Assembly: GCA_014281115.1 (NCBI GenBank)
Contig: JACONQ010000010.1
Span: forward strand, 868,001 to 932,000
Direction of reading: 5' to 3'
DNA length: 64,000 nt
Source: Laburnicola sp. R22_1
Taxonomy: Eukaryota; Ascomycota; Dothideomycetes; Pleosporales; Didymosphaeriaceae
Position 1 is the first letter of the stretch. Each line of letters opens with the position of its first letter. The notes below the pieces were generated by a model. It made no database searches. It was not told the DNA's origin and saw only the letters and a program-made list of their open reading frames with translations. The position numbers and the translations under genes were made by a program. Below are positions 1 to 11,276 of this stretch, one piece after another.

Positions 1-553
1 ACGGGGCGATACGTCCTTCGATGTGGATATGAAAAAACCCCGTTTCGGACCGATCCAAAACAATAAAGTTCGAAGCCGTGCTGCATGTACGCTGGGCTAG
101 AATCGCTTGCCTTGGCCGTACTCATCACTGGATGTGCCCCCCAAAGCCGCCTTTACAAAGTCACATTTTGCTTCGGATCTTATTTTTCTTCTTTTCTACT
201 TGTGTAAATTATCTCTCAAACGATGTTCGACGTGTATGAATAAAAGTAGAAGAAGAACACTAATAATCATGTACAGTAGACCGATCTTACCCACGATCAA
301 TATAAATATCTTGCTTCAGATGCGCGAAGGCTGTCACTGGGCGTATTTGAAACACTATTAGGTTATAGATAATGGAACTAGTCAGAAGTGATACACCTAG
401 ATTGTTGCGCGTCCTTCGCGGACTTCTACTGGGCTTATTTTTGATGCTTTTGGGTCAATGCTCCCAGCAGCATGTAAGCTATCAAACGTGTGAAGCAAGG
501 TTGTTTGGAAAACAAATGCAAATATATCCACCCCTTCGAATTAAACTGCGCAT
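1..553. other. intergenic, no gene supported
   Basis: AT-leaning sequence with only short ORFs of biased, low-complexity composition; none resembles a known family or shows splice structure. The last 11 bases (543-553) are the left copy of the target duplication around the adjacent SINE-like insertion. Confidence 0.5.
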
Positions 554-691
554 GTGGCGTTAAATTAACTATTAACTACCTAGGGGTAGAACGACAAAGG
601 CTTTCATCTCAAATAACATGACAAAAAAAGCAGAACCCCCTGCTTAGTAAACAAAAAGAGCGTAAAAAGGTGATTCACAAAAAAAAAAACG
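554..691 (-). repeat. SINE-like repeat, copy A (antisense)
   Basis: This 138-bp insertion is flanked by a perfect 11-bp direct duplication, AAACTGCGCAT, at 543-553 and 692-702. It belongs to the same family as the copies at 34744-34922, 37515-37627 and 48521-48641. Read on the minus strand it begins with a T-rich run, passes through the conserved core CTAAGCAGGGGGTTCTGC and CCCCTAGGTAG, and ends TTTAACGCCAC. It is one of the least mutated copies, with CpA sites largely intact, which suggests a recent insertion or a position outside strongly RIP-affected DNA. Confidence 0.8.
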
Positions 692-910
692 AAACTGCGC
701 ATAGACGCAGGCAGGATATCAATACCATCGCTAATAACGCGCCTCAATGCTGTCGCCCGCTTGTACAAAGCTCGTGGCTGTGCCAAATACAACAAAACAA
801 ATCTCGATTTCAGCCGGCCACCATTGCTTGGGGCCACTCTTTCAGGCGCACTGGTGATCAAAATGCGACCATATGTTTACATTTCCTATATTTTGCTACG
901 CTAAAAAATA

Positions 911-2270
911 TCATCGTGGCGAATGCGCATGCATGCCGCTTTCACTGTGGTTTCTAGAATGCAGTCCGTGATCGGATTCCTCGCTGTCACTGCGCAGCGC
1001 CGACTCGACTTGGATGTTGGTCTCGGTGACGACGGCGATGCCGGTGGGACTCGGACAAGGCTTTATGATGGAGTCTTGCGAGCCGGAGAGCGAGTGGTCG
1101 CCGAGTGGGTTGGGGTGGCCTCTGATGTGCGAGCGCTTTTCGACGATGCGCGAGATGCGGCCGCCGCCGCCGGTGATGGTGACGGTGCGCCCGGCGTCTT
1201 TGTTGATGCTCTGCAGCCCGTAGTCGTCGCCGGGGCGCGTGACGTTGGTGGTCATGGCCGTGACGGTCGTGCGGTTGTAGTGGCGGCCTGAGATATCGCC
1301 GCTGACGAAGACGCGGCGGGTGAGCGTGTACAGGAGTGCGTCGACCCAGCCGCACGATGTTAGAAAGGAACCTGCGACGCAGAAGTAGAGGTCGGGGAGC
1401 TGGACGCCCGTCATGGTCATCATGCGTCCGATGGCGAGAGGGAGCGTGAGGAGTACGTATACGGCTGGGTACATGATCATGAATTTGGTGGCTCGGCTGA
1501 GCTTGGTGGTGTCGTTGTTGATGACGTTTCGGAGGCGGTCTTTGAGGTGAAAGAAGACGTGGCCGTAGATGGCGATGGTGCCGAACTCTACGATGAAGAT
1601 CCAGAGGTAGTGGAGCCAGAGACGTTCGGGCTCAAAGTCGACGGAAACCCAGCACTGTCTGTATGTTAGTTAAATTGTGTTAAGGTCGTTGAAGGCGTGT
1701 ACTCACCCAGCCTCCGGCTCGCGTGAAGAAGCGGTCTCCACGCATAATGGGTCCGAGGATGGTCAAGAAGACTGCCGCAATCCAGATCCCCAGGATCGTG
1801 ACGACAAACCACTTGTACTGCATTCGATATCCCTTGACCACTCCCATCCATGTGTGAACCGCGATCGCAAACACGAAGAACCCACTTGACACATCCCCAA
1901 GGTGCAACAAGAAGCCTTGGAGAAAGCAAGGCGCAGTCGGCGCCAGAATCTTGTCTAGGTTCAGCCAGTGGAATGTAATCGAAAAGGCGGCCGATTGTTG
2001 CAGATCTCCCAGTAAGAGGTTGTAGATGAGAATGAGGTATTGGTTGTATCCAACGTATTCCCTGTGACGCTTTCTCCAGAATATGAACCGCCATGTGATG
2101 AATGCAAGGAGTGTGGTGACGGATACAAGTGAGATCATGGCAAACACTGTAATTGGTATGAGACCTGTCCTGTAAACCGGTGGAATCGGGTCCAGTGAGT
2201 TCGGGTAAGCGAAGTAGCGCTTTGCAAGCACCGCTCTGGACTCTGGTTGAGCCATGTTGTAAGGACCCAT
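911..2270 (-). CDS. G-protein-coupled receptor, Git3/cAMP-receptor-like
   Basis: Two exons on the minus strand, 2270-1707 and 1654-911, separated by a 52-nt intron (GTGAGT...CAG), give a 435-residue protein. Seven hydrophobic segments are visible at about residues 36-60, 78-101, 115-143, 153-174, 205-222, 245-265 and 272-298. Their spacing, the short second loop with LLLGDLQQS, and the TM6 stretch KFMIMYPAVYVLLTLPLAIG fit fungal Git3/cAMP-receptor-like GPCRs, which sense nutrients at the plasma membrane and signal through a G-alpha protein to cAMP. A hydrophilic Ser/Thr- and His-rich C-tail of about 130 residues follows, a usual site for regulatory phosphorylation. An alternative start lies five codons downstream. 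The ligand cannot be told from sequence; assignment to the superfamily is firmer than to the subclass. Confidence 0.85.
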
Positions 2271-3832
2271 CCTAGCCGGGTATTGTGGTCGGCACGGTGG
2301 TGCTCAATGGCGTCCTTTCAGTGAAAGGAAGGGAAAGATAGTTGTATGTCGTGCAGTTCAGGGCACCATGGCATATCCAGTTAAGGTCCAAGCTCCAGTA
2401 CTTCGCGCCAGGAACGCGTCAAAGAAGGAATTGTGATATCGATAGATATCGATAGACGATAGGGCCCGAAGTTTACAGAATGAGACAAAAATGCGTGGGA
2501 CCCAATTCATGGGGAAGGCGTCATGATAAGATGAGAAGTTGAGACGAAAACATAAGACGAAAAGGCCCGCGACATGACGGCCCTATTCATCGGGAGAGTG
2601 CATGCATGGAAGACGGTAGCTAGGTATGTACCAAGTAGGGGCACGTCCAGCACGAACATCCCCTTAGGATGGCCTACTATGCCATGGGTTTGGCGCTCGC
2701 TCTCCCGCCCAGTCGGTCCGTAGACGAGGTGAACCTGGAGGCCTGAGTACCTGTTCGGAACAGAACTAGGCTCTTGCTGGAGATATCGCCGGTCTTTTTC
2801 AAACTTTAAATTTTGTCGCACGCCGCTGTCACTGCAATATGTCTCGTGTGACTGGGATATCAAGGGGGTCCCCACCACGTGGAAGTGAAGTCTGTGCGGT
2901 GCCTTGCAGGCAGTCAATTCAGTTGTGACGTTCGCTGCCCATCCATGCAACAAGGGAGCTCAGTGCATATCCAATTCATGCCTAAGCCATCGCAAGAGTT
3001 ATTAGATGTTCGACTCACTGGAGAGCACACACTGCGGAGTGCGGCCTGGGAGATGGCGGATGACGGATGACGGATGACGGATGGCGACCGGGGTGAGATT
3101 GTTGTCGCGCGCCTGCATGAGCACAAACCTCGGATAGTTGGCGAAGATCTTGACCCGGTCAGGGGCCTCACCTATCATCTATCATCTATGGGATTTCGAA
3201 CGTTGCACTTCTGCCGTTGACACGAACGGGTGGGAGGCGCAAGGTTAGCGGAAGCAAACCTTGCCGCGGCTCTCTACACGGGTTGTCCGGGCTGCCCGAG
3301 CTTGTCCAAGATTCTGCAAGGACCCGATCATAAACTTCAGATTAGCAATACGATCGACGGCACAAAACTGCGCCCTTCCCCTTGTCGTTCTCGTCTTCGG
3401 CGACGTTGCGTCATGGTCGCTGAGAAGCAACACCTGGGCATCACCCACTTGCCATGCTCTAAGAGCGAACAAAAGCGCGGATGCTGTGTTGACTGCGCCT
3501 ACTGCCCTGGCTGTCGAAACACGATACCCATCAACGGCGAAACCAGTTATTCTGGGGAGGGGTCGGTGTGCGACAAGCGCGTCAACGTCTACGCGCAACG
3601 GTTTCTGCCCTACCAACGACAAGCCATAATGCGAGCATGCAGCGCGTCGTTGCATGTTCCCCCCATCTCCTACCGCGGAGTCCTGCATGCGTGTTCCCCA
3701 CGGGAAATAAATGAAATGTCAGCACTAGGTGGCCTCGATCCAGGTACTGGACGCTCGTTACCAATCTCAACGCCGGTCCGCATTGACATGCACCCTAAAG
3801 CAATATAACGGCAGAGAACATAGAATAACGGC
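2271..3832. other. intergenic region with short tandem repeats
   Basis: Upstream region of the GPCR gene. A 7-bp motif TGACGGA is repeated in tandem at 3061-3081 with a degenerate unit before it, and a TATCGATAGA-type repeat lies near 2437-2457. ORFs of 148-192 codons at 2507-2953 and 3230-3808 occur on both strands over the same bases, have no recognisable domain and no splice partners, and are probably chance. A 21-bp direct duplication containing GGCAGAGAACA (about 3809-3841) leads into the MITE-like element. Confidence 0.5.
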
Positions 3833-3841
3833 AGAGAACAC

Positions 3842-4204
3842 GGTGAGACTACATGGCACGCATCCCTAACTATATACAGTTAAATCTTAAAGATGCCCTA
3901 CTAGGTAGGATTTGCACGTAAAATAATAATATTATTATCTAGCTATTTTATTTAATAAATACTTATTATAATAATAAGTAGTAGTAGTGTTAAAATACGT
4001 GCGCAGATTGCATTAAATTAAGGACTATATAGCAATAACACTACTAAAAAGTAGTACGCGCATTACTTAGTAATTAGAAATAAGTTGTTAATTATATATT
4101 ATATATACAAATTTAGGTAAATAAGCTCTTCTCTAAGCCCTAGCTATATACAGTTAGGGATGCGTGCCGCGCAGCAGATTAATGCGTGCCATATAGTCTC
4201 GCCA
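3842..4204. mobile_element. MITE-like element with terminal inverted repeats
   Basis: About 363 bp with no coding potential. The left end GGTGAGACTACATGGCACGC is matched on the opposite strand by the right end (reverse complement TGGCGAGACTATATGGCACG). A second inverted motif, CCCTAACTATATACAG, lies further in, with a 20-base interruption in the right arm. The flanks AGAGAACAC (3833-3841) and AGAGAACAT (4205-4213) look like an 8-9 bp target duplication, which would point to a non-autonomous hAT- or Mutator-type element. The interior is AT-rich and looks RIP-altered. The superfamily is inferred from duplication length only. Confidence 0.65.
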
Positions 4205-4286
4205 AGAGAACATAGAATTTAATAGTGCTGCTCCTGTAGCTAACCTCTACCCTCCTAGCAATAGTTATATATAAGTATACTAGTTA

Positions 4287-5216
4287 CTTTTTTATTTACT
4301 AAGTAGGGGGCTCTACTTTTTTTATTTTTTTATTTAAGATAAAAGCTATTATTATTCTACTCCTAGGTAGTTTATTTAATACTATATATTTCAAATTTTT
4401 TACTCTTTATTTATTTTTATGTTGTTAAATTAACTACCTAGGAGTAGAAAAATAAAGACTTTTATCTTAAATAATATAAAAAAGTAGAGCCCCTGCTTAG
4501 TAATTAAAAAGAGCGTAAAATAGGTAATTACTTATTTATTTATAAAATATAAGTCTTTACTTTTTTATATCATTTAATTTTTTTATAATTATCTTTTACA
4601 CTCTTTTTAATTCCTAAGTAAAAACTCTCCTTTTTTAATATTATTTAAGATAAAAGCTATTATTATACTACTTCTAAGTAGTTAATTTAATAATATATAT
4701 ATTATTTAAAATAAAAGTCTTTATTATCTTACTTTTAGTTAAATTAAATTAATACTATATATTATTAAATTATCTACTTAGGGGTAGAATAATAAAGGCT
4801 TTTATCTTAAATAATATAAAAGAAAAGTAGAGTCCCTTACTTAGTAATTAAAAAGAGTATAATAAAAATATAAATAATATATAAAAAAGTAAAGTCTTTT
4901 AGTTAGTAAATAAAAAAGCAGAGCCTCTTACTCAATAATATATAAAAAGATAATTATATATATAGTAATTGGTAATAAAAATATATTATTACTTATTTTA
5001 GTAATAAAAATATATAAAATAGCTTAAATTCTAAATAGTAAGCGAGCTAAAATTAATAATTATTTAAAGAAAACTATAGCGATAAGGGTATACTAGTTAA
5101 ATAAGCACCTTTTTACGCTCTTTTTAATTACTAAGCAGGGGGCTCTGCTTTTTTTGTTATGTTTTTTGGGGTGACAGCCTTGTCGTTCTACCCCTAGGTA
5201 GATAATTTAACAACAC
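4287..5216. repeat. cluster of SINE-like repeats in alternating orientation
   Basis: At least five recognisable copies of the same short repeat occur within 930 bp: plus-oriented at about 4287-4390, 4591-4697 and 5103-5216, minus-oriented at about 4422-4525 and 4755-4866. A degenerate plus fragment lies at about 4701-4760 and a minus fragment at about 4880-4935. Each keeps the core equivalent to CTAAGCAGGGGGCTCTGC and the CCTAGG motif with C-to-T or G-to-A changes. The copy at 5103-5216 is flanked by an imperfect 13-bp duplication (ATACTAGTTAAAT and ATACTAGGTAATA, 10 of 13 matching). All except that copy are heavily AT-shifted. Confidence 0.75.
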
Positions 5217-5229
5217 ATACTAGGTAATA

Positions 5230-7036
5230 AGTAACTATAGTTACGTGCACAATAAGTACGTAGGTAAAGGTGAGCTTCGGGCGATTCCATTACGTCTTGT
5301 TGCCCTCGATGTTGCCACAAGTTCCCTCTTTCCAACATACCCAGGAATCCTCTCTCATCACACTGGTCCTTGCGAATTCTGGCCCTTTTACCAAGCCCAT
5401 AAACTACGGGGTAGGTCCCTGACTCCAATTTTTCCATGGTGCGGCGTAAACATACGGCACCTGGATCATCCGCTACCCCGCAAAGCCTCACTACAGGGCA
5501 CGGCGTAGGTACTCTAACAGGCTAGAATTGTCTTGCATGTTCACTCTCCCTCTTTGATTCTTGTAAATCGGTTCCCCTAAACCTTGCAACGCCACTCAAA
5601 TAACTTGGCAGGCACCGTGACACTGCTGCACCGGTGGTATTTCGTACCTATCGGTACACGTGATTACACGCGGCACAGCCCCAGACGCTCGGCGACATTG
5701 CATTGCAGAAACACGAGGAGGGAAAATGCAAGGATTCCTTTCTGTTCTACAAGACTTTGCGACCCATGCGCCCGCTAGTCATCATCACCTCCTACCGGGT
5801 AATTGACAATATAGCTGCCAAAGTAAGTTAGTGCATGAATCCGAGCTTGCGCCGGGAGAAAACCGTGGAAACATAGAGATGTATAGCGCTGATCTTATTG
5901 TTCCATAATTGTTGGAAATTAACTTCGAGCCAACAATAATGTGACTTCAGGATCGAGCAGAATCTTGAATACAGTCTCAGAGGATTCTATGCATTGGCGG
6001 TTCTTTGTATGTTGCATGTTCTGTTCGACTATGCATGGCACTGTGCCCAATGTAATCATGACCACTTAGGCGGGTGAAGAGGAACCAACGCTCGTGACGT
6101 AGTTAGATAGTCCTTTTGTTGTAAATCTCACGGTCTTTCAATGTCAACATTGATCAATTGCGTGCCTTGAACTGCTCCATGGACCGCTTTTAGCGAATTG
6201 TTCAGCGAATATGAAAAAAAGTCTGATAAGACCAAGACCTGCTTGCAGTGATGGCATTTTCATCGCTCATGTCGCTTCCAGCGTCACGATCGTTCAGTCC
6301 GTCAAGTTTGAACGTCGAAAACGGTATGGCAACGACGTGAGGTGGAATTAGCTGTTCGTCAGAGGGTTGCCGATATCTACTACCGAAATGACAGTCTGCG
6401 GTGGTTTGCTTATGCTGAAGTAACTTACAAAGGGAGGCAATCTGTAAATCCTTATCTCGGTACAGTACTTCAGTAGTGATTTTGATGACAGAAGAGGATA
6501 TATTCGGACTTTCCAATACAGTACATCGGGTACGGCTTAGGTGCCGGAGACAGCAAGTTTGCTCGAAGATGCCCTCGGTATCCGCCCGGCATTTTTTGGC
6601 AGACTCCAACTGACAAGAGTAACATGTCAGCCAAGAACACGTTTTAGAGCTACTCTGTCATACCTTCAGAAGGTGGGTCGAGTAGGAACTGATAGCATCT
6701 GTAGTCGTCATGGATGGCCATACTTGATCGTCTTCGAGGGTTCCTATGGTCGACATGTTATATTCTAGGAATATGAGGGGCGTTTGGTTTCGCCATGTTA
6801 TCGGATTACAATTGACACATAGACTGACTGGGACTGGAGGATATTGTATCATTGGCTCGGAGGGTAACTCCTAGCCAAATACGCCATTTTATCTGCAGAG
6901 CAAGTCCCGTGACATCGCTGTTCCATATGCTAGGGAAACTGCAGACCAGAGAAGATAATTGTGTGAACCGTCATAACCACGCCGTTGATCCATCCGTATC
7001 CCATATTGCCGCACACAAAAGCCACCTGCTCCACGC
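5230..7036. other. intergenic, no gene supported
   Basis: GC-balanced sequence after the small repeat island. ORFs of 60-135 codons are present (for example minus strand 6202-6609) but none shows family resemblance or plausible exon partners. The 3' end of the L21 gene lies at its right edge. Confidence 0.45.
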
Positions 7037-7731
7037 TTAAATCGTCGTTTCGTAAGGAATAGGCGTGATGCTCTCGGGCTTGTTGTCCTTGAGGCTGACA
7101 GTCCGTGCCTCGCGAGGCATAGCCGGGAATCGCTTCAAGTGAACGTGAATACCCTCGGTCTTGGCCTGCACCCTCTTCGCAGCGTTCTCCTTAACGCGCT
7201 TGATAAAGTCGTCTCGGGATCGGGAGTGCTTGACGTGCTCGACGCGGACGTTGATGCGCTTCTCCATGTATCGGTTGCCAACTTGCTTCTGACTACCCTG
7301 GAATTAGATCGCGAATCGCAAAAAGTGGGGCTGGTTGGACGCACAGGATAACACCGACGGCGTTCTGGGTCACATTGTAGACAATACCGGTCTTTCCGTG
7401 GTAGACCTTGTAGGGCATGCCCTTTTGCACGGCACCTGTCACCTTGTAAGCCTCTCTATGCCTCAATCCATATCTGCGCGAAGGTTCCCGTACCATTGGC
7501 TACGACGTCCACGATGTCACCGACCTTGTACTGATGGAGGTAGGTAGAAAGCGGGATCTGGAGGAATTCGTATCAATTTTGTCTCTCGTAGTCGTCGGGA
7601 GTCTCACCATTCCACGCTTCTTGAAGTCTCTCGAGAACCTGCATGCCGTCAGTCGCCGCACTTCAGACCGATGTGAACTGTTATACTTACGCATAGCGCG
7701 TACCCGCGCGAAGACCGGCTGCGTGACCCAT
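7037..7731 (-). CDS. RPL21: 60S ribosomal protein L21 (eL21)
   Basis: Five exons on the minus strand, 7731-7691, 7638-7608, 7557-7494, 7435-7345 and 7292-7037, join in frame to a 160-residue protein, the normal length for eL21. The start reads [20 protein letters not shown] and later segments include [19 protein letters not shown] and [20 protein letters not shown], all family hallmarks. The protein is a structural component of the cytosolic large ribosomal subunit. Introns are 49-58 nt with GT-AG ends; the last acceptor was placed at GTAG because it alone preserves frame and family length. The gene is divergent from RPS9, whose start codon is 213 bp away, so the two probably share a promoter. 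Confidence 0.96.
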
Positions 7732-7944
7732 GGCGAATGATGTTTGGCGTGTGGTGTGTTCGAGGTGGTGAATTTGCAAATGGGCAGCAGCTAGAGCAGC
7801 GGACGATGTGTGCGCGCGACAAATCGCCGGTTGGACGCTAAGCGAGCCGCCAAGGACTAGCGTGCCAAGCCCACAACAAATTCGCCAACTTCGACTTCAG
7901 AAGTTCGCCCGGTCTCCCCTCTCTTTGTATCGACAACCACAAAA
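7732..7944. promoter_or_regulatory. shared bidirectional promoter of RPL21 and RPS9
   Basis: The 213 bp between the two divergent start codons must hold the 5' leaders and core promoters of both ribosomal protein genes. It contains pyrimidine-rich tracts toward RPS9 (CCCCTCTCTTTG before the start) and no clear TATA box, as is usual for ribosomal protein promoters. Joint regulation with growth is inferred from the arrangement, not from an identified factor site. Confidence 0.6.
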
Positions 7945-8712
7945 ATGGCGCCCCGCAGCTATTCGAAGACGTACAGCGTGCCCAAGCGCCCTTTCGAGGC
8001 TGCTCGTCTGTACGTATCAGTCCATGGCCACTGAGCGAGAGCTTGCTCCGCTTACGTCTATGACTCTGGTTAATGTTAGTATAGCGACACGGAATTGAAG
8101 CTCGTGGGCGAGTATGGACTGCGCAACAAGCGTGAGGTCTGGCGCGTCCAGTTGACCCTGTCCAAGATCCGTCGTGCTGCCCGGTAAGTCCAATCATTCG
8201 GCTTCTAATATTGCGCAGCGCAGGTACTAATGCAAGTGTCCAGTTCCCTCTTGACCCTCGACGAGAAGGACCCCAAGCGCCTTTTCGAAGGTAACGCCCT
8301 CATTCGCCGTCTCGTCCGCGTCGGTGTGCTCGACGAGTCCCGCATGAAGCTCGATTACGTGCTGGCCCTCAAGATCGAGGATTTCTTGGAGCGTCGTCTC
8401 CAAACCTGCGTCTACAAGCTCGGTCTCGCCAAGTCCATCCACCACGCTCGTGTCCTCATCCGCCAGCGACACATCCGGTAAGCGTCGAATAGTCCCTGTG
8501 CGTATTTGAGCAAAGTGCTAATTCTTGTTAGCGTCGGCAAACAGATCGTGAACGTGCCCTCTTTCATTGTCCGTCTCGATTCCCAGAAGCACATCGATTT
8601 CGCCCTCACCTCGCCGTTCGGTGGAGGTCGCCCTGGTCGTGTGAGGAGGAAGAAGGCCAAGGCCGCCGAGAAGGGTGGTGACGATGATGCCGGTGACGAG
8701 GACGAGGAGTAG
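7945..8712 (+). CDS. RPS9: 40S ribosomal protein S9 (uS4)
   Basis: Four exons, 7945-8009, 8085-8183, 8244-8477 and 8532-8712, give a 192-residue protein, matching uS4 of eukaryotes. It begins [20 protein letters not shown], contains the S4 RNA-binding segment ([20 protein letters not shown] and [20 protein letters not shown]) at about residues 105-150, and ends in a lysine-rich then acidic tail ([11 protein letters not shown]). The protein is assembled into the small subunit and contributes to decoding fidelity. Introns are 54-75 nt; all junctions keep phase. It is divergently paired with RPL21. Confidence 0.97.
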
Positions 8713-9919
8713 GTCACACGCTCTCGGGAATGATTTCTACGGATGATGGGCGTTGGTCATGATGGGATGATATCTACAGGTGGTCATCCTGTCTTCTGGT
8801 TCGGCATATCCAGCGTGATCTCTGGATGGTGAAAAGTCTCCATTATACATGTAGTACTGCTCACCTAAAAAACTGTTCAAGCACCATCATCTGTCCATCC
8901 TATCTGCGTGCTATCCACGTCCGATCATATTCCAATCTCAATGTGAATCGTTAGACGCAACCTGATCCTGAAATACATGCACGTCCAGTTGGGTATTACC
9001 GTTGCTAAACACTCTTGTCGCACATCCGGCACATGCTTCTCCATAGATGTCCCCTCCAGCTCAGTTGCCATGACTAGTTCAATGTACTCATGATGCACTA
9101 TTAAGAGGACTGATCAACTACGAACAAGACAGAGTTCTGAAAGACCCAGTATGAATCTCATAAGCTACTCGTGAAGGTTTTTGACTAAACGTAACTGGAT
9201 TTTTTTTGGGTTCCTGTGCTATTCTCCAACCAAGGCTTCGTGGTCGTGGCTATGGCCTCGCCCAAGACTGGATCACCAAGGTACAACATCGCGCGACACG
9301 GTGCTTCGATAAACATTCGAACCTTTCTCAGAGTACATTCATGTAAACGTTGACTTTTTTTGAAACCTATGTTCTGATACCGCAGATACGAGTGAATGGA
9401 TTGTCTGGTGCATTGCATTCCAGAGGTAAAGTTTATATATTTGAGTAGTAGAGGTATTTTCGAACATCTAGGCTAGAGGAGTAATAATACCTTATTAGAG
9501 AACCATCCGTCGAAGAACAGCAAATGATGGAGACTTTGTCACAGGTTTGTAGAGCACTCTTGGTGGATGAGGGTGAACGGGATGGCTTGAATTGCTGGGT
9601 GACTGACAACCTTCCCTGCAGAAAGCACAGTATTACTGCAAATACAGTGCTTTGAGATACAGGCCACATTTATCTCCTTGCAGTTGGTTTTCCAAAGCTC
9701 GGATACGTTCACAGAGCTGTGAGGTTGAAGCTAGTCGTCGCAGCCGCTATGACTGGCTCGCTAAACTATCTTGGCGCATTTTTAGGCCACAGAACTTTCC
9801 TTCGCTCGTCAGTCGCCCCTCGCCTTTTGAACCGCCAGCGTCCTCGATCCTCGCTCAATCCATCGACAACGATTCCACATCGCCAAACCAGGAACTCAAA
9901 CTCGCCTTAAATCGTCAAG
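8713..9919. other. intergenic between RPS9 and RPS27
   Basis: Contains the RPS9 3' region and the RPS27 promoter/leader. Only short ORFs without family resemblance are seen. The final 150 bp before the RPS27 start are C-rich and pyrimidine-biased, typical of a highly expressed fungal promoter. Confidence 0.5.
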
Positions 9920-10437
9920 ATGGTGAGTTCCGCCCTCCCGCGCCCCCAGGCGCCGCGGGAAGCTCGAGTGCAAGTACACGCGACTGCCGGCGTTCGCGCT
10001 GAAGCTCTGCTCTCCGGGTGTTTGCAATAATCCATTCTTCAAAGCGCTGGCGATGTTGAATTCATGCTGATTCCTTTTTTTAGGTTCTCGCAGTTGATCT
10101 CCTCAACCCCACCCCGGCCGCGTACGCTCTTATCCCGCCTATCTCCTCCAAATGTTATGCTAATCGGTCGATGCAGTGAGGCCAAGAAGCACAAGCTCAA
10201 GACCCTCGTGCCCGCACCCCGCTCATTCTTCATGGACGTAAAGTGCCCCGGCTGCTTTACCATCACCACCGTCTTCTCGCACGCAAACACGGTTGTTGTC
10301 TGCCAGGGCTGCTCGCAGGTCCTGTAAGTCGCACCACGTGAGATAATGAAGTGATCATGGGCTAATAGAGGAACAGGTGCCAGCCGACTGGTGGCAAAGC
10401 GCGGTTGACCGAGGGCTGCTCATTCCGGAGGAAGTAG
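9920..10437 (+). CDS. RPS27: 40S ribosomal protein S27 (eS27)
   Basis: Four exons, 9920-9922, 10084-10121, 10177-10323 and 10377-10437, give 82 residues, the standard eS27 length. Exon 1 is only the ATG, split off by a 161-nt intron. The protein starts [20 protein letters not shown] and holds the C4 zinc finger CPGC...CQGC at about residues 37-59 ([20 protein letters not shown] then VCQGCSQVL), ending [10 protein letters not shown]. It is a zinc-binding component of the small ribosomal subunit. An intron directly after the start codon is common in fungal ribosomal protein genes. Confidence 0.96.
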
Positions 10438-11276
10438 AAGTCCGACGATGGTGGCGGAGGATTGACGGTTCACGACGATGATGATAATGGGATAGGGTAG
10501 ATCTCATATGGTTCCGATCGACTCGACTGCGGATAGAAGAGGGATCCCTCGACTCGAGTCAAGTCAAAATCAAAACGGGAGTTCCGGATATCAAGCGTTG
10601 ATCTCGGTAGCCCTTTCTCCATATTTCCTATGTTGGCATGCGTTTCTACAACTTTCCAAGGTTCATGTATATGCATGTGGGAGGCGAGATAGCATTTCAG
10701 AGCTTCGGGTCAATCGTCCGGGAGCGAGGACTGGGTTGCATATCGAGGATGTCCCCGCCTGCAATGGTCCTTTATAAATCGAACAAACCAGTTCCTCACG
10801 CTCGCTCACCTCATGGTTTCCGTGCTCAATTGACATTCTGCATTGCCTTCAATTTCCCTTAAACTCGGCTATCGTTGTGATACTGAATGCTGCCCTACTG
10901 CTCGGACTTGGAGAGTGACAATGTGGTGACATTTGTCCCACGCTTTTCCTGGATGAGTAGGAATTTTGGTCTAGCAGCTTAATTGCCAATCCGCTGTGGA
11001 GAAGCGCGGTTCGAGATGCCTGTCATTGCTTGACCTGCATGCCGCTTGGCAAGAAAAACGCACTACCTAGGTATCGCCGACTCCCGCTAGGCGTTACCCC
11101 ACGATATAAACAAACAGATCACACTTTCTTATCGCTCGAACGCAGCACGGTCTCTTGCTGCACGCACTATTGCCTTCGTGTTGACGCCTCGACCGCGACT
11201 CAACATCCCCAACCCCGACGTCATCCGCGCGCGGGATGCAGGGCGAGCCCTACCAAATAAGATAAGCATTCAAAAC
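10438..11276. other. intergenic between RPS27 and DERA gene
   Basis: No gene supported. An AT motif GATATAAACAAAC at about 11102-11114, some 165 bp upstream of the DERA start codon, could serve as a TATA-like element. An in-frame upstream ATG at 11178 exists, but the sequence after it has no family resemblance and the start at 11277 is preferred. Confidence 0.4.

Noticed and set aside
1014..1355. Several ORFs overlapping the GPCR C-tail on both strands
   Set aside because: They are other-frame readings of the GC-rich, repetitive tail; the spliced GPCR frame alone carries transmembrane and family features.
3230..3808. 192-codon plus-strand ORF and a 147-codon minus-strand ORF over the same bases
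   Set aside because: No recognisable domain, composition like non-coding DNA, and equally long opposite-strand ORFs point to chance open frames in GC-balanced sequence.
11178..11276. Upstream in-frame ATG extending the DERA protein by 33 residues
   Set aside because: The extra residues have no family character and the ATG at 11277 has a good context (AAACATGTC) just before the family-like N-terminus.
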